Source: Streptomyces sp. NRRL S-31
GTDB lineage: Bacteria; Actinomycetota; Actinomycetes; Streptomycetales; Streptomycetaceae
Direction of reading: 5' to 3'
DNA: 47,402 nt
Assembly: GCF_000718775.1 (NCBI RefSeq)
Contig: NZ_JOCB01000064.1
Span: 1-47,402 of the forward strand
The translations under genes and the position numbers were made by a program. Below the pieces are notes generated by a model. It saw only the letters and a list, made by a program, of their open reading frames with translations, searched no databases and was not told the origin of the DNA. Shown here piece after piece: positions 7,089 to 16,400 of the stretch (positions are counted from its first letter, which is position 1; each line of letters opens with the position of its first letter).

Positions 7089-9899
7089 GTGTCCGTCCTC
7101 TCGAAGATCATGCGTGCAGGCGAAGGCAAGATCCTGCGCAAGCTGCACCGCATCGCGGACCAGGTCAACTCCATCGAAGAGGACTTCGTCGACCTCTCCG
7201 ACGCCGAGCTGCGCGCGCTCACCGACGAGTACAAGCAGCGGTACGCCGACGGCGAGAGCCTGGACGACCTGCTCCCCGAGGCGTTCGCCACGGTCCGCGA
7301 GGCCGCCAAGCGCGTCCTCGGACAGCGTCACTACGACGTGCAGCTGATGGGCGGCGCCGCGCTGCACCTCGGCTACGTGGCGGAGATGAAGACCGGTGAG
7401 GGCAAGACCCTCGTCGGCACCCTGCCCGCGTACCTCAACGCCCTGTCCGGCGACGGTGTCCACATCGTCACGGTCAACGACTACCTGGCCGAGCGCGACT
7501 CCGAGATGATGGGCCGGGTCCACAAGTTCCTGGGCCTGGAGGTCGGCTGCATCCTCGCCAGCATGACCCCGGCCCAGCGCCGCGAGCAGTACGCGTGCGA
7601 CATCACCTACGGCACGAACAACGAGTTCGGCTTCGACTACCTCCGCGACAACATGGCGTGGTCGCAGGACGAGCTGGTGCAGCGCGGCCACAACTTCGCC
7701 ATCGTGGACGAGGTCGACTCCATCCTCATCGACGAGGCCCGTACGCCGCTGATCATCTCCGGTCCGGCCGACCAGGCCACCAAGTGGTACGGCGACTTCG
7801 CCAAGCTGGTCACGCGCCTCAAGCGCGGCGAGGCCGGCAACCCGCTCAAGGGCGTCGAGGAGACCGGCGACTACGACGTCGACGAGAAGAAGCGCACGGT
7901 CGCCATCCACGAGTCCGGCGTCAGCAAGGTCGAGGACTGGCTGGGCATCGACAACCTCTACGAGTCGGTGAACACCCCCCTCGTGGGCTATTTGAACAAC
8001 GCCATCAAGGCCAAGGAGCTGTTCAAGCGCGACAAGGACTACGTCGTCATCGACGGCGAGGTCATGATCGTCGACGAGCACACCGGCCGTATCCTCGCCG
8101 GCCGCCGCTACAACGAGGGCATGCACCAGGCGATCGAGGCGAAGGAAGGGGTGGACATCAAGGACGAGAACCAGACGCTCGCCACGATCACCCTCCAGAA
8201 CTTCTTCCGCCTCTACAACAAGCTCTCCGGCATGACCGGTACGGCGATGACCGAGGCCGCCGAGTTCCACCAGATCTACAAGCTCGGCGTGGTCCCGATC
8301 CCGACCAACAGGCCGATGGTCCGCAAGGACCAGTCGGACCTGATCTACCGCACCGAGGTGGCCAAGTTCGAGGCGGTCGTCGACGACATCGCCGAGAAGC
8401 ACGAGAAGGGCCAGCCGATCCTCGTCGGCACCACCTCCGTCGAGAAGTCGGAGTACCTCTCGCAGCAGCTCAGCAAGCGCGGCATCCAGCACGAGGTGCT
8501 GAACGCCAAGCACCACGAGCGCGAGGCGTCGATCGTCGCGCAGGCCGGCCGCAAGGGCGCCGTGACGGTGGCCACCAACATGGCCGGCCGCGGTACGGAC
8601 ATCAAGCTCGGCGGCAACCCCGAGGACCTCGCCGAGGCGGAGCTGCGCCAGCAGGGCCTCGACCCCGAGGAGCACATCGAGGAGTGGGCCGCGGCCCTGC
8701 CCGCCGCCCTGGAGAAGGCCGAGCAGGCCGTCAAGGCGGAGAAGGACGAGGTCGAGGAGCTGGGCGGCCTCTACGTCCTCGGTACCGAGCGGCACGAGTC
8801 GCGGCGCATCGACAACCAGCTGCGGGGCCGTTCCGGCCGTCAGGGCGACCCCGGCGAGTCCCGGTTCTACCTCTCCCTCGGCGACGACCTGATGCGTCTG
8901 TTCAAGGCCGCGATGGTCGAGCGCGTGATGTCCATGGCCAACGTGCCGGACGACGTGCCGATCGAGAACAAGATGGTCACGCGCGCGATCGCGTCCGCGC
9001 AGTCGCAGGTCGAGACGCAGAACTTCGAGACCCGTAAGAACGTCCTGAAGTACGACGAGGTGCTCAACCGGCAGCGCGAGGTCATCTACGGCGAGCGCCG
9101 CCGCGTCCTGGAGGGCGAGGACCTCCAGGAGCAGATCCAGCACTTCATGAACGACACGATCGAGGCGTACGTCGGGGCGGAGACCGCCGAGGGCTTCCCC
9201 GAGGACTGGGACCTGGACCGGCTGTGGGGCGCCTTCCGGCAGCTCTACCCGGTGAAGGTCACCATCGACGAGCTGGAGGAGGCGGCCGGTGACCGGGCCG
9301 GTCTGACCGCCGAGTTCATCGCGGAGTCCGTCAAGGAGGACATCCACGAGCAGTACCAGGCCCGTGAGACGCAGCTCGGCTCCGAGATCATGCGTGAGCT
9401 GGAGCGCCGGGTCGTGCTGTCGGTCCTGGACCGCAAGTGGCGCGAGCACCTCTACGAGATGGACTACCTCCAGGAGGGCATCGGCCTGCGCGCGATGGCG
9501 CAGAAGGACCCGCTGGTCGAGTACCAGCGCGAGGGCTTCGACATGTTCACCGCGATGATGGACGGCATCAAGGAGGAGTCCGTCGGCTACCTGTTCAACC
9601 TGGAGGTCCAGGTCGAGCAGCAGGTCGAGGAGGTCCCGGTCGAGGAGGCCCAGCCGGTCGGCGAGGGCGTGCAGGACACGGTGCCGGCCCAGGCGGGCGC
9701 GCGTCCCGAGATCCGCGCGAAGGGACTGGACGTCCCGCAGCGCCGGGACCTGCACTTCTCCGCGCCGACGGTGGACGGTGAGGGCGGCGTGGTCGAGCGC
9801 GACCTGGAGGACGACGAGCCGGTGCGCTCCGAGTCCGACGGTCTGACGCGGGCCGAGCGGCGCAAGCAGGCGAAGGGCGGCCGGCGCCGCAAGAAGTAG
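7089..9899 (+). CDS. secA: Preprotein translocase ATPase SecA
   Basis: A 936-residue cytosolic/peripheral motor that drives preproteins through SecYEG. The Walker A motif MKTGEGKT is at 100-107 and the Walker B DEVD at 207-210. DEAD-type helicase motifs, the preprotein cross-linking domain, the second nucleotide-binding fold ([27 protein letters not shown]) and the helical scaffold all follow in order. The C-terminus is an acidic linker ending in a Lys/Arg-rich tail without the Cys-rich zinc-binding motif of proteobacterial SecA. The GTG at 7089 is chosen because it follows AAGGAGA and gives the Streptomyces N-terminus [16 protein letters not shown]. It is the only secA in the window and the housekeeping type (SecA1). 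Confidence 0.98.
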   Translation: MSVLSKIMRAGEGKILRKLHRIADQVNSIEEDFVDLSDAELRALTDEYKQRYADGESLDDLLPEAFATVREAAKRVLGQRHYDVQLMGGAALHLGYVAEMKTGEGKTLVGTLPAYLNALSGDGVHIVTVNDYLAERDSEMMGRVHKFLGLEVGCILASMTPAQRREQYACDITYGTNNEFGFDYLRDNMAWSQDELVQRGHNFAIVDEVDSILIDEARTPLIISGPADQATKWYGDFAKLVTRLKRGEAGNPLKGVEETGDYDVDEKKRTVAIHESGVSKVEDWLGIDNLYESVNTPLVGYLNNAIKAKELFKRDKDYVVIDGEVMIVDEHTGRILAGRRYNEGMHQAIEAKEGVDIKDENQTLATITLQNFFRLYNKLSGMTGTAMTEAAEFHQIYKLGVVPIPTNRPMVRKDQSDLIYRTEVAKFEAVVDDIAEKHEKGQPILVGTTSVEKSEYLSQQLSKRGIQHEVLNAKHHEREASIVAQAGRKGAVTVATNMAGRGTDIKLGGNPEDLAEAELRQQGLDPEEHIEEWAAALPAALEKAEQAVKAEKDEVEELGGLYVLGTERHESRRIDNQLRGRSGRQGDPGESRFYLSLGDDLMRLFKAAMVERVMSMANVPDDVPIENKMVTRAIASAQSQVETQNFETRKNVLKYDEVLNRQREVIYGERRRVLEGEDLQEQIQHFMNDTIEAYVGAETAEGFPEDWDLDRLWGAFRQLYPVKVTIDELEEAAGDRAGLTAEFIAESVKEDIHEQYQARETQLGSEIMRELERRVVLSVLDRKWREHLYEMDYLQEGIGLRAMAQKDPLVEYQREGFDMFTAMMDGIKEESVGYLFNLEVQVEQQVEEVPVEEAQPVGEGVQDTVPAQAGARPEIRAKGLDVPQRRDLHFSAPTVDGEGGVVERDLEDDEPVRSESDGLTRAERRKQAKGGRRRKK

Positions 9900-9921
9900 C
9901 GCCGACGAGCCGACGAGCAGA

Positions 9922-9955
9922 GAAGGGCCGGGTCTCCCACGGGACTCGGCCCTTC
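9922..9955 (+). terminator. secA terminator hairpin
   Basis: GAAGGGCCGGGTC (9922-9934) pairs with 9943-9955 over 13 bp with one G-T wobble and an 8-base loop, 22 bp after the secA stop. Confidence 0.8.
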
Positions 9956-9967
9956 CGCGTTGCCGGC

Positions 9968-10063
9968 GGTACCGGCCCCGGCCGCCCCGCGCCCACGGCG
10001 GTCGTACGCAGGCCGGTACCGGCCCGGGCCCCGCCCCCCGCTCACGGCGGTCGTACGGCGGCC
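9968..10063. repeat. Imperfect direct repeat of about 47-49 bp downstream of secA
   Basis: Two adjacent units begin GGTACCGGCC at 9968 and 10015. Both contain the block CACGGCGGTCGTACG, with small indels in the C-rich middle. It lies between the secA terminator and the end of the convergent Rv3235-like gene. No function is evident. Confidence 0.7.
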
Positions 10064-10108
10064 TCCCGGCCCCCTCCCGGCGCGGTGGCGGGCGTTCGGG
10101 CCCGGGGG

Positions 10109-10588
10109 CTACGTCGGGCCCGTCTCCACCGCCGTGCAGCGCCAGCGGAGGTCCTGGCCCAGCTCCAGGCGGAACGCCATCGCCCGCAGCCGGTCGCCGG
10201 CGGAGATGCGGGCGAAGACCTCCAGGGCGCCCTCGCTCGGGACGTAGTAGCCGATGTCGTGGACGGCGGGGCGGGTACCGAAGGCGCGCAGCGGGCCGCG
10301 CTCGGCCAGGCGCACCAGGTCGTCGTAGGCGCGGCCCGCCGTGTGCCGGAGCATCCAGTGGACGGGCCGCCGCCCGCTCAGGACGGCGAGCAGGCGGTCG
10401 GCGAAGAGGTCGGTCGGGCGCGGCTGCGGTACGGCCGTCCCGGGCGCCGTGCGGGGCCGCTCGGCGCGCGTGGCCGCCGGCCGGCTGGGCGTGCGGGGTG
10501 GTGCGCCGCCCGGCCGGCGGGAGTCGCGGCGGGTCGGCGGACGATGCCGCGGGCGGGGCTGGGGGGTACGGCTCATGACCTTGTTCAT
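10109..10588 (-). CDS. Rv3235-family protein
   Basis: A 159-residue basic protein. The first about 60 residues are Pro/Arg-rich and disordered. The C-terminal about 100 residues (LFADRLLAVLSGRRPVHWMLRHTAGRAYDDL ... AMAFRLELGQDLRWRCTAVE) match my recollection of the Rv3235 family encoded near secA in actinobacteria. Its function is unknown. The start is ATG at 10588 with GGGGA about five bases upstream; ATG at 10576 is an alternative. The window shows no partner on its strand, and it converges with secA. Confidence 0.75.
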   Translation of the reverse strand: MNKVMSRTPQPRPRHRPPTRRDSRRPGGAPPRTPSRPAATRAERPRTAPGTAVPQPRPTDLFADRLLAVLSGRRPVHWMLRHTAGRAYDDLVRLAERGPLRAFGTRPAVHDIGYYVPSEGALEVFARISAGDRLRAMAFRLELGQDLRWRCTAVETGPT

Positions 10589-10646
10589 GGGGGTCCCCGT
10601 TTCGGCGGGCCCGGGGGATACCGGGCGGTAACTCGCTGGTGGGCAT

Positions 10647-10675
10647 CTTGTACGGGGTGCGGGAGGCGCCCGCAA
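10647..10675 (-). promoter_or_regulatory. Candidate promoter of the Rv3235-family gene
   Basis: On the minus strand TTGCGG (10675-10670) is separated by 17 bp from TACAAG (10652-10647), about 60 bp before the start at 10588. The rest of the 330-bp divergent gap (10589-10918) shows no gene; a TATCCT at 10836-10841 could be the -10 of the plus-strand gene at 10919. Confidence 0.4.
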
Positions 10676-10918
10676 GGAAGGAGCGGCGGGCGGGACGGGC
10701 TCCGCAGGTTCACCTATCCGAGTGAGGCGGGAGGCCGCCGCCCCCGTGGGCGGGCGGCGGGACCGGGTGAAACGGCAGCGCGGGGTGGACGTCCGCACGG
10801 GTGCGGGCAGGGACCCGAAAGGGGACGGGCGCACGTATCCTGAAGGCCCTCCGGGAGACGCGCCAGCCGCTCTCCCCGGGGCCCCAGCGGAGCCTTTGAC
10901 CAGGAAAGAGCGGCCAGC

Positions 10919-11431
10919 ATGCGCGTCTACGTCCCCCTGACCCTCCCCGCTCTGGCCGAGGCGCACCGGACGGGTGAGCTGGGGAGCGGTCCGTTCGTCG
11001 CGTACGCCGTCACGCCCGCACTGCGCGAGTGGTACCTCTCCGAGGACATCGAGGAGCTGGAGTACGCGGCGCTCGGCCGTGCCGCGCTGGCCTCGCTGCG
11101 GCTGCTGGCGGCGGACGCGGGAGCCGTCCGGCGCCGGGTCGTGGTCGCCGTGGACGTGCCCGACGGCGCGGCGAGCGCCGACCCGGACCGCGCGCTCGAT
11201 CCGTCCGCCCTCGGTGAGGTGACCGTGGCGGTGTCGGTGCCGCTCGTGAAGGCGGCCTCCGTGCACCTCGACGCCGACGACGCGGAGGCGGACGTGGCCG
11301 CCGCGGCGGACGCGCTGGGCGCGGCGGACGGCGGGGACGACGACGCCCGGTTCGTCGTGGACGGGGCCGACGACCACGAGCTGCTGTGGTACGCCACGCA
11401 GGAGATCCCCAACCTGGTCGGCCAGGGCTGA
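10919..11431 (+). CDS. DUF6912-like conserved actinobacterial protein
   Basis: A 170-residue acidic soluble protein with no signal or membrane segment. The N-terminus (MRVYVPLTLPALAEAHRTGEL) and the end (HELLWYATQEIPNLV) match a small conserved family of unknown role found near secA in streptomycetes. AGGAAAG about ten bases before the ATG supports the start. It precedes the HAD hydrolase by 58 bp on the same strand. Apart from the acidic, Ala-rich middle (about 115-155), nothing suggests a biochemical activity. Confidence 0.7.
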   Translation: MRVYVPLTLPALAEAHRTGELGSGPFVAYAVTPALREWYLSEDIEELEYAALGRAALASLRLLAADAGAVRRRVVVAVDVPDGAASADPDRALDPSALGEVTVAVSVPLVKAASVHLDADDAEADVAAAADALGAADGGDDDARFVVDGADDHELLWYATQEIPNLVGQG

Positions 11432-11489
11432 CCTGCGCCGATCGGGCCCGCAGCGCTGACTGTCAGTGGGGGCGGGTACGGTCTTGGAC

Positions 11490-12158
11490 ATGGGGACGCA
11501 GGCAAACGCGCACATCGTCTGGGACTGGAACGGCACGCTCTTCCACGACAACGACGCGATCATCGGGGCGACGAACGCGGCCTTCGCCGAGCTGGGGCTC
11601 GCGCCGATCACGCTGGAGCAGTACCGCGCGCTGTACTGCGTGCCGGTGCCGAAGTTCTACGAGCGGCTGCTCGGCCGGCTGCCCTCCGACGCCGAGTGGG
11701 AACTGATGGACGGCGTCTTCCACCGGTACTACGCCGAGCACCGGGTGCGGTGCGGGCTCACCGAGGGGGCGGAGGGACTGCTCGCGGGGTGGCGGTCGGA
11801 CGGACACAGCCAGTCGCTGCTGAGCATGTACGGGCACGAGGAACTGGTGCCGCTGGTCCGGGGCTTCGGGATCGAGACGCACTTCCTGCGGGTGGACGGG
11901 CGCACCGGGCCGTCCGGGGGCAGCAAGGCCGAGCACATGGTGCGGCACCTGGAGGCGCTGACCGGGGTGGCGGCGCCGGAGCGGACCGTGGTGATCGGGG
12001 ACGCGGCGGACGACGCGGTCGCCGCACGGCACGTCGGGGCCCGGGCGGTGCTGTACAGCGGGGGCTCGCACAGCCGGGCCAGCCTGGAGGGCGTGGGCGT
12101 GCCGGTGGTGGACACACTGGCCGAGGCGGTGGCGGAGGCGCGGCGGATAGCGGCGTAG
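11490..12158 (+). CDS. HAD-superfamily hydrolase (phosphatase-like)
   Basis: A 222-residue HAD_2-type protein. Motif I is HIVWDWNGTLF with nucleophile Asp12, and the usual second Asp at +2 is Asn14. The helical cap follows (about 20-90). Motif II is the Ser of SLLSMYG, motif III the Lys of GGSKAEHM, and motif IV is VVIGDAADD. It is probably a small-molecule phosphatase of the phosphoglycolate phosphatase type. The start is ATG at 11490, preceded by TACGGT seven bases upstream, suggesting a leaderless transcript; a GTG at 11466 would add eight residues without a ribosome site. DWNGT motifs occur in other HAD phosphatases, so loss of activity is not implied. Confidence 0.85.
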   Translation: MGTQANAHIVWDWNGTLFHDNDAIIGATNAAFAELGLAPITLEQYRALYCVPVPKFYERLLGRLPSDAEWELMDGVFHRYYAEHRVRCGLTEGAEGLLAGWRSDGHSQSLLSMYGHEELVPLVRGFGIETHFLRVDGRTGPSGGSKAEHMVRHLEALTGVAAPERTVVIGDAADDAVAARHVGARAVLYSGGSHSRASLEGVGVPVVDTLAEAVAEARRIAA

Positions 12159-12180
12159 CGGCTCGCCGGGCAGATACCCG

Positions 12181-12217
12181 CCGGGCCGGGGCGCACGGGT
12201 CCGCGCCCCCGGCCGGG
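12181..12217. terminator. Hairpin between convergent genes
   Basis: CCGGGCCGGGGCGC (12181-12194) can pair with 12203-12217 with one bulge and an 8-base loop. It lies between the HAD hydrolase stop and the PfpI-like stop and could serve both directions. Confidence 0.55.
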
Positions 12218-12224
12218 CCCTGCC

Positions 12225-12791
12225 TCAGCTCGCCGGTGCCGTCGTGCGCAGTACCGTCAGGAACTCCCGCATCCACGCCGGATGGTCCGGCCAGGCCCGC
12301 GCGGAGACCAGCGTGCCGTCGACGACCGCCTCGGAGTCCTGGAAGCCCGCCCCGGCCGCCTGCATGTCCGGCTCCAGCGCGGGATAGGCGGTGACCCGGC
12401 GCCCGCGCAGGGAGTCGATCGCGGCGGTGAGCAGCGGGCCGTGGCAGATCTGGGCGACGGGCTTGTCGGCGTCGAAGAACGCCTTGAGGATCTTGCGCAG
12501 TTCGGGGTCGTTGCGCAGGTACTCGGGGGCCCGGCCGCCGGGGATGACCAGGGCCGCGTACGCACCCGGGTCGACCTCGGCGAAGGCCAGGTCGGCGGGC
12601 CAGGTGTAGCCGGGCTTCTCGGTGTAGGTGTCGTAGCCGGGTTCGAAGTCGTGCACGACGAAGCGGAGCGTCTTGCGGGTGGGGGCCGCGATGTGGACCT
12701 CGTAGCCCTCCTCGAGCAGCCGCTGGTACGGGTAGAGGACCTCCAGGGACTCCGCTGCGTCGCCGGTGACGATGAGGATCTTCGTGGGCAT
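12225..12791 (-). CDS. DJ-1/PfpI-family protein
   Basis: A 188-residue class-I glutamine-amidotransferase-like protein of the DJ-1/PfpI group. The nucleophile elbow QICHGP carries Cys116-His117, and an acidic partner (Glu14 or Glu17) lies in the first loop. The family includes proteases, chaperones and glyoxalase/deglycase-type stress proteins; the substrate is not predictable. The start is ATG at 12791 with a GAGGAG ribosome site. It diverges from the glutamate dehydrogenase gene across a 625-bp gap. Confidence 0.88.
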   Translation of the reverse strand: MPTKILIVTGDAAESLEVLYPYQRLLEEGYEVHIAAPTRKTLRFVVHDFEPGYDTYTEKPGYTWPADLAFAEVDPGAYAALVIPGGRAPEYLRNDPELRKILKAFFDADKPVAQICHGPLLTAAIDSLRGRRVTAYPALEPDMQAAGAGFQDSEAVVDGTLVSARAWPDHPAWMREFLTVLRTTAPAS

Positions 12792-13040
12792 GTCGGCTCC
12801 TCGGGGCAGACTCCGGGCCCCGCGCGCGGGACGCCGGGCCGGACGGGCGGGTGGAACGCCGGGCGGTGCGGTGGGACTCCGGGCACCGTGCCCCCGCCGG
12901 GCCCGCTTGCCAAGAGGGCCCGGTGGTTTTCAGGGTGCGACGCGGGGCACGCGGGCGCGACCGGATACGTCACGCGCCCCCGCCCCGCCGCTGTGCAGAC
13001 CGTCAAACTTCACCCCTTCGTTTTGTACACAAGCGGCTCA

Positions 13041-13070
13041 TGACGCACCCCGGGTGAGGGGAGATAGCCT
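13041..13070 (+). promoter_or_regulatory. Candidate promoter upstream of the glutamate dehydrogenase leader
   Basis: TGACGC (13041-13046) lies 18 bp before TAGCCT (13065-13070). The segment 12980-13070 is less GC-rich than its surroundings, as promoter regions here often are. If used, the mRNA would carry a leader of about 340 nt. Confidence 0.35.
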
Positions 13071-13104
13071 TGTGGCGTGATCAGCGCGATATCTCGCGGG
13101 GGCG

Positions 13105-13195
13105 ATGCTGCCCCCGCCCCGCGCCCGGGCCGCACGGAGCACCTCCGTGACCGGGCGGCGGTCGCTGGTCTTCGCGGGCGGGGCGGGGGCGCGGA
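13105..13195 (+). ncRNA. Nested-hairpin RNA element in the gdhB leader
   Basis: Three stems nest without mismatch. P1 pairs 13110-13122 with 13178-13190 (13 bp). P2 pairs 13123-13128 with 13151-13156 (6 bp), directly stacked on P1's 5' arm. P3 pairs 13133-13139 with 13143-13149 (7 bp, 3-base loop). The element lies about 230 bp before the start codon on the coding strand. The upstream gene is divergent, so it is not that gene's terminator. A cis-acting regulatory role is inferred. The remainder of the gap (12792-13040, 13196-13416) shows no gene I can support. Confidence 0.4.
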
Positions 13196-13416
13196 AGCCC
13201 CCGGGGCGCCGGGGACGGCCGGGATGGCGGCGGTGCCGAGAGCAGCGTCACACCCGGCGAATGTCTCGACAATGGCCGAATTCCCCCCGCTCATCTCACC
13301 TCGCGGCATACCGTCGGAAGCGACCGGACATCCCGGGCCGTGGCGTGGTGTCGCAAGGGAAGAGACCGTACTTCCTTCTACGTCACGCAACGGCGCGCGA
13401 CAGGAGCCAGAGGACA

Positions 13417-16400
13417 ATGCAGACCAAGCTGGACGAAGCCAAGGCCGAGCTGCTCGAAAGGGCCGCCCGGGTAGCTGAGAACAGCCCGGTCGGGGGGCAC
13501 CTACCGACCGGGACGACGAGCGAGGGCACCCCCGGCACCCCGGACAGCGAATCCGTGCTCGCGTTCCTCCAGCGCTATTACCTGCACACCGCACCGGAGG
13601 ACCTCGCCGACCGTGACCCGGTCGACGTCTTCGGCGCCGCGGTCTCGCACCACCGTCTCGCCGAGACCCGCCCCCAGGGCACCGCGAACGTCCGCGTGCA
13701 CACGCCCACCGTGGAAGAGAACGGGTGGACGTGCAGCCACACCGTCGTGGAGGTCGTCACCGACGACATGCCCTTCCTCGTCGACTCGGTGACGAACGAG
13801 CTGACCCGGCAGGGGCGTGGCATCCACGTCGTCATCCACCCGCAGTTCGTCGTCCGGCGCGACCTGACCGGCAAGCTGATCGAGGTGCTGCCGACCCCGC
13901 CCGGCGGCGACCTCCCGCACGACGCGCACACCGAGTCCTGGATCCACGTCGAGATCGACCGGGAGACCGACCGCGCCGATCTGAAGCAGATCACCGCCGA
14001 CCTGCTGCGCGTCCTGTCCGACGTCCGGGAGGCCGTCGAGGACTGGGAGAAGATGCGGGACGCGGCGACCCGGATCGCCGACGGCCTGGAGAGCGAGCCC
14101 GTCCCGGGCGACATGCCCCGGCCCGAGGTCGAGGAGGCCCGCGAGCTGCTGCACTGGCTGGCCAAGGACCACTTCACCTTCCTCGGCTACCGCGAGTACC
14201 AGCTGCGCGACGACGACACGCTCGCCGCCGTGCCCGGCACGGGTCTCGGCATACTGCGCTCGGACCCGCACCACGCCGAGGACGACCAGCACCCGGTCAG
14301 CCCCTCCTTCGAGCGCCTGCCGGCCGACGCCCGCGCCAAGGCCCGCGAGCACAAGCTGCTGGTGCTGACCAAGGCCAACAGCCGCTCCACCGTGCACCGG
14401 CCGTCGTACCTGGACTACATCGGCGTGAAGAAGTTCGACGCGGACGGCAACGTCGTCGGCGAGCGCCGCTTCCTCGGCCTGTTCTCCTCCGCCGCCTACA
14501 CCGACTCCGTGCGCCGGGTCCCGGTGGTCCGCCGCAAGGTCGACGAGGTGCTGGACCGCGCCGGCTTCTCGCCCAACAGCCACGACGGCCGCGACCTGCT
14601 CCAGATCATGGAGACCTACCCGCGCGACGAGCTGTTCCAGACGCCGGTCGCCGAACTCCAGTCGATCGTCACGAGCGTCCTCTACCTCCAGGAGCGCCGC
14701 CGGCTGCGGCTGTACCTGCGCCAGGACGAGTACGGCCGCTACTACTCGGCGCTCGTCTACCTCCCGCGCGACCGCTACACCACCGGTGTCCGCCTGCGGA
14801 TCATCGACATCCTGAAGGAGGAGCTCGGCGGCATCAGCGTCGACTTCACCGCCTGGAACACCGAGTCGATCCTGTCCCGGCTGCACTTCGTCGTCCGGGT
14901 CCCGCAGGGCACCGAGCTGCCCGAGCTGTCGGACACCGACAAGGAGCGCATCGAGGCACGCCTGGTCGAGGCGGCCCGCTCCTGGGCGGACGCGTTCGCC
15001 GAGGCGCTGACCGCCGAGTGCGGCGAGGAGCGCGCGGCCGAGGTGCTGCGCCGCTACAGCCAGGCCTTCACCGAGGGCTACAAGGCCGACCACAGCCCGC
15101 GGGCCGCCGTCGCCGACCTGGTCCACCTGGAGCAGCTCAGCGAGGACAAGGCCTTCAGCCTGAGCCTGTACGAGCCGGTGGGTGCCGCGCCCGACGAGCG
15201 CCGCTTCAAGATCTACCAGAAGGGCGGCTCGGTCTCCCTCTCCAAGGTGCTGCCGGTGCTGAGCCGGCTCGGCGTCGAGGTCACCGACGAGCGGCCGTAC
15301 GAGCTGCGCTGCTCCGACCGCACCACCGCCTGGATCTACGACTTCGGTCTGCGCATGCCGAAGTCGCTCGGCGGCGGCAACGGCGACTACCTGGGCGACG
15401 ACGGCCGTGAGCGGTTCCAGGACGCGTTCGCCGCGACCTGGACCGGCAAGGCCGAGAACGACGGCTTCAACGCCCTGGTGCTGAGCGCCGGACTGACCTG
15501 GCGGCAGGCGATGGTGCTGCGCGCCTACGCCAAGTACCTGCGGCAGGCCGGTTCGACCTTCTCGCAGGACTACATGGAGGACACCCTCCGCAACAACGTC
15601 CACACCACCCGGCTGCTCGTCTCCCTGTTCGAGGCGCGGATGGCCCCGGAGCGGCAGCAGGCCGGCGTGGAGATCACCGACGCGCTGCTGGAGGAGCTGG
15701 ACGCGGCGCTGGAGCAGGTGGCCAGCCTCGACGAGGACCGCATCCTGCGGTCGTTCCTGACCGTCATCAAGGCCACCCTGCGCACGAACTTCTTCCAGCG
15801 GACCGACGGCGACGCCCCGCACGACTACGTCTCCATGAAGTTCGACCCGCGGGCCATCCCGGACCTGCCCGCGCCGCGCCCGGCATACGAGATCTGGGTG
15901 TACTCGCCGCGGGTGGAGGGCGTGCACCTGCGCTTCGGCAAGGTCGCCCGGGGCGGTCTGCGCTGGTCCGACCGGCGCGAGGACTTCCGCACGGAGATCC
16001 TCGGCCTGGTCAAGGCGCAGATGGTGAAGAACACCGTCATCGTGCCGGTCGGCGCGAAGGGCGGCTTCGTCGCCAAGCAGCTGCCCGACCCGGCCCAGGA
16101 CCGCGACGCCTGGCTGGCCGAGGGCGTCGCCAGCTACAAGACGTTCATCTCGGCACTGCTCGACATCACCGACAACATGGTGGCCGGCGAGGTCGTGCCG
16201 CCGCAGGACGTGGTCCGGCACGACGGTGACGACACCTACCTGGTGGTCGCCGCCGACAAGGGCACCGCGACCTTCTCGGACATCGCCAACGGGGTGGCCG
16301 GGGAGTACGACTTCTGGCTCGGTGACGCCTTCGCCTCCGGCGGCTCGGCCGGTTACGACCACAAGGGCATGGGCATCACCGCCCGCGGCGCCTGGGAGTC

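Noticed and set aside
7029..10646. Very long minus-strand open frame (about 1200 codons) opposite secA
   Set aside because: It mirrors the secA codons, is rich in Leu/Val/Asp from antisense reading, has no family features and no ribosome site. A known artefact of high-GC genes.
12851..13057. Small plus-strand ORF in the PfpI-gdhB gap
   Set aside because: It has an Arg/Pro-rich composition typical of out-of-frame high-GC DNA, no ribosome site, and runs through the inferred promoter.
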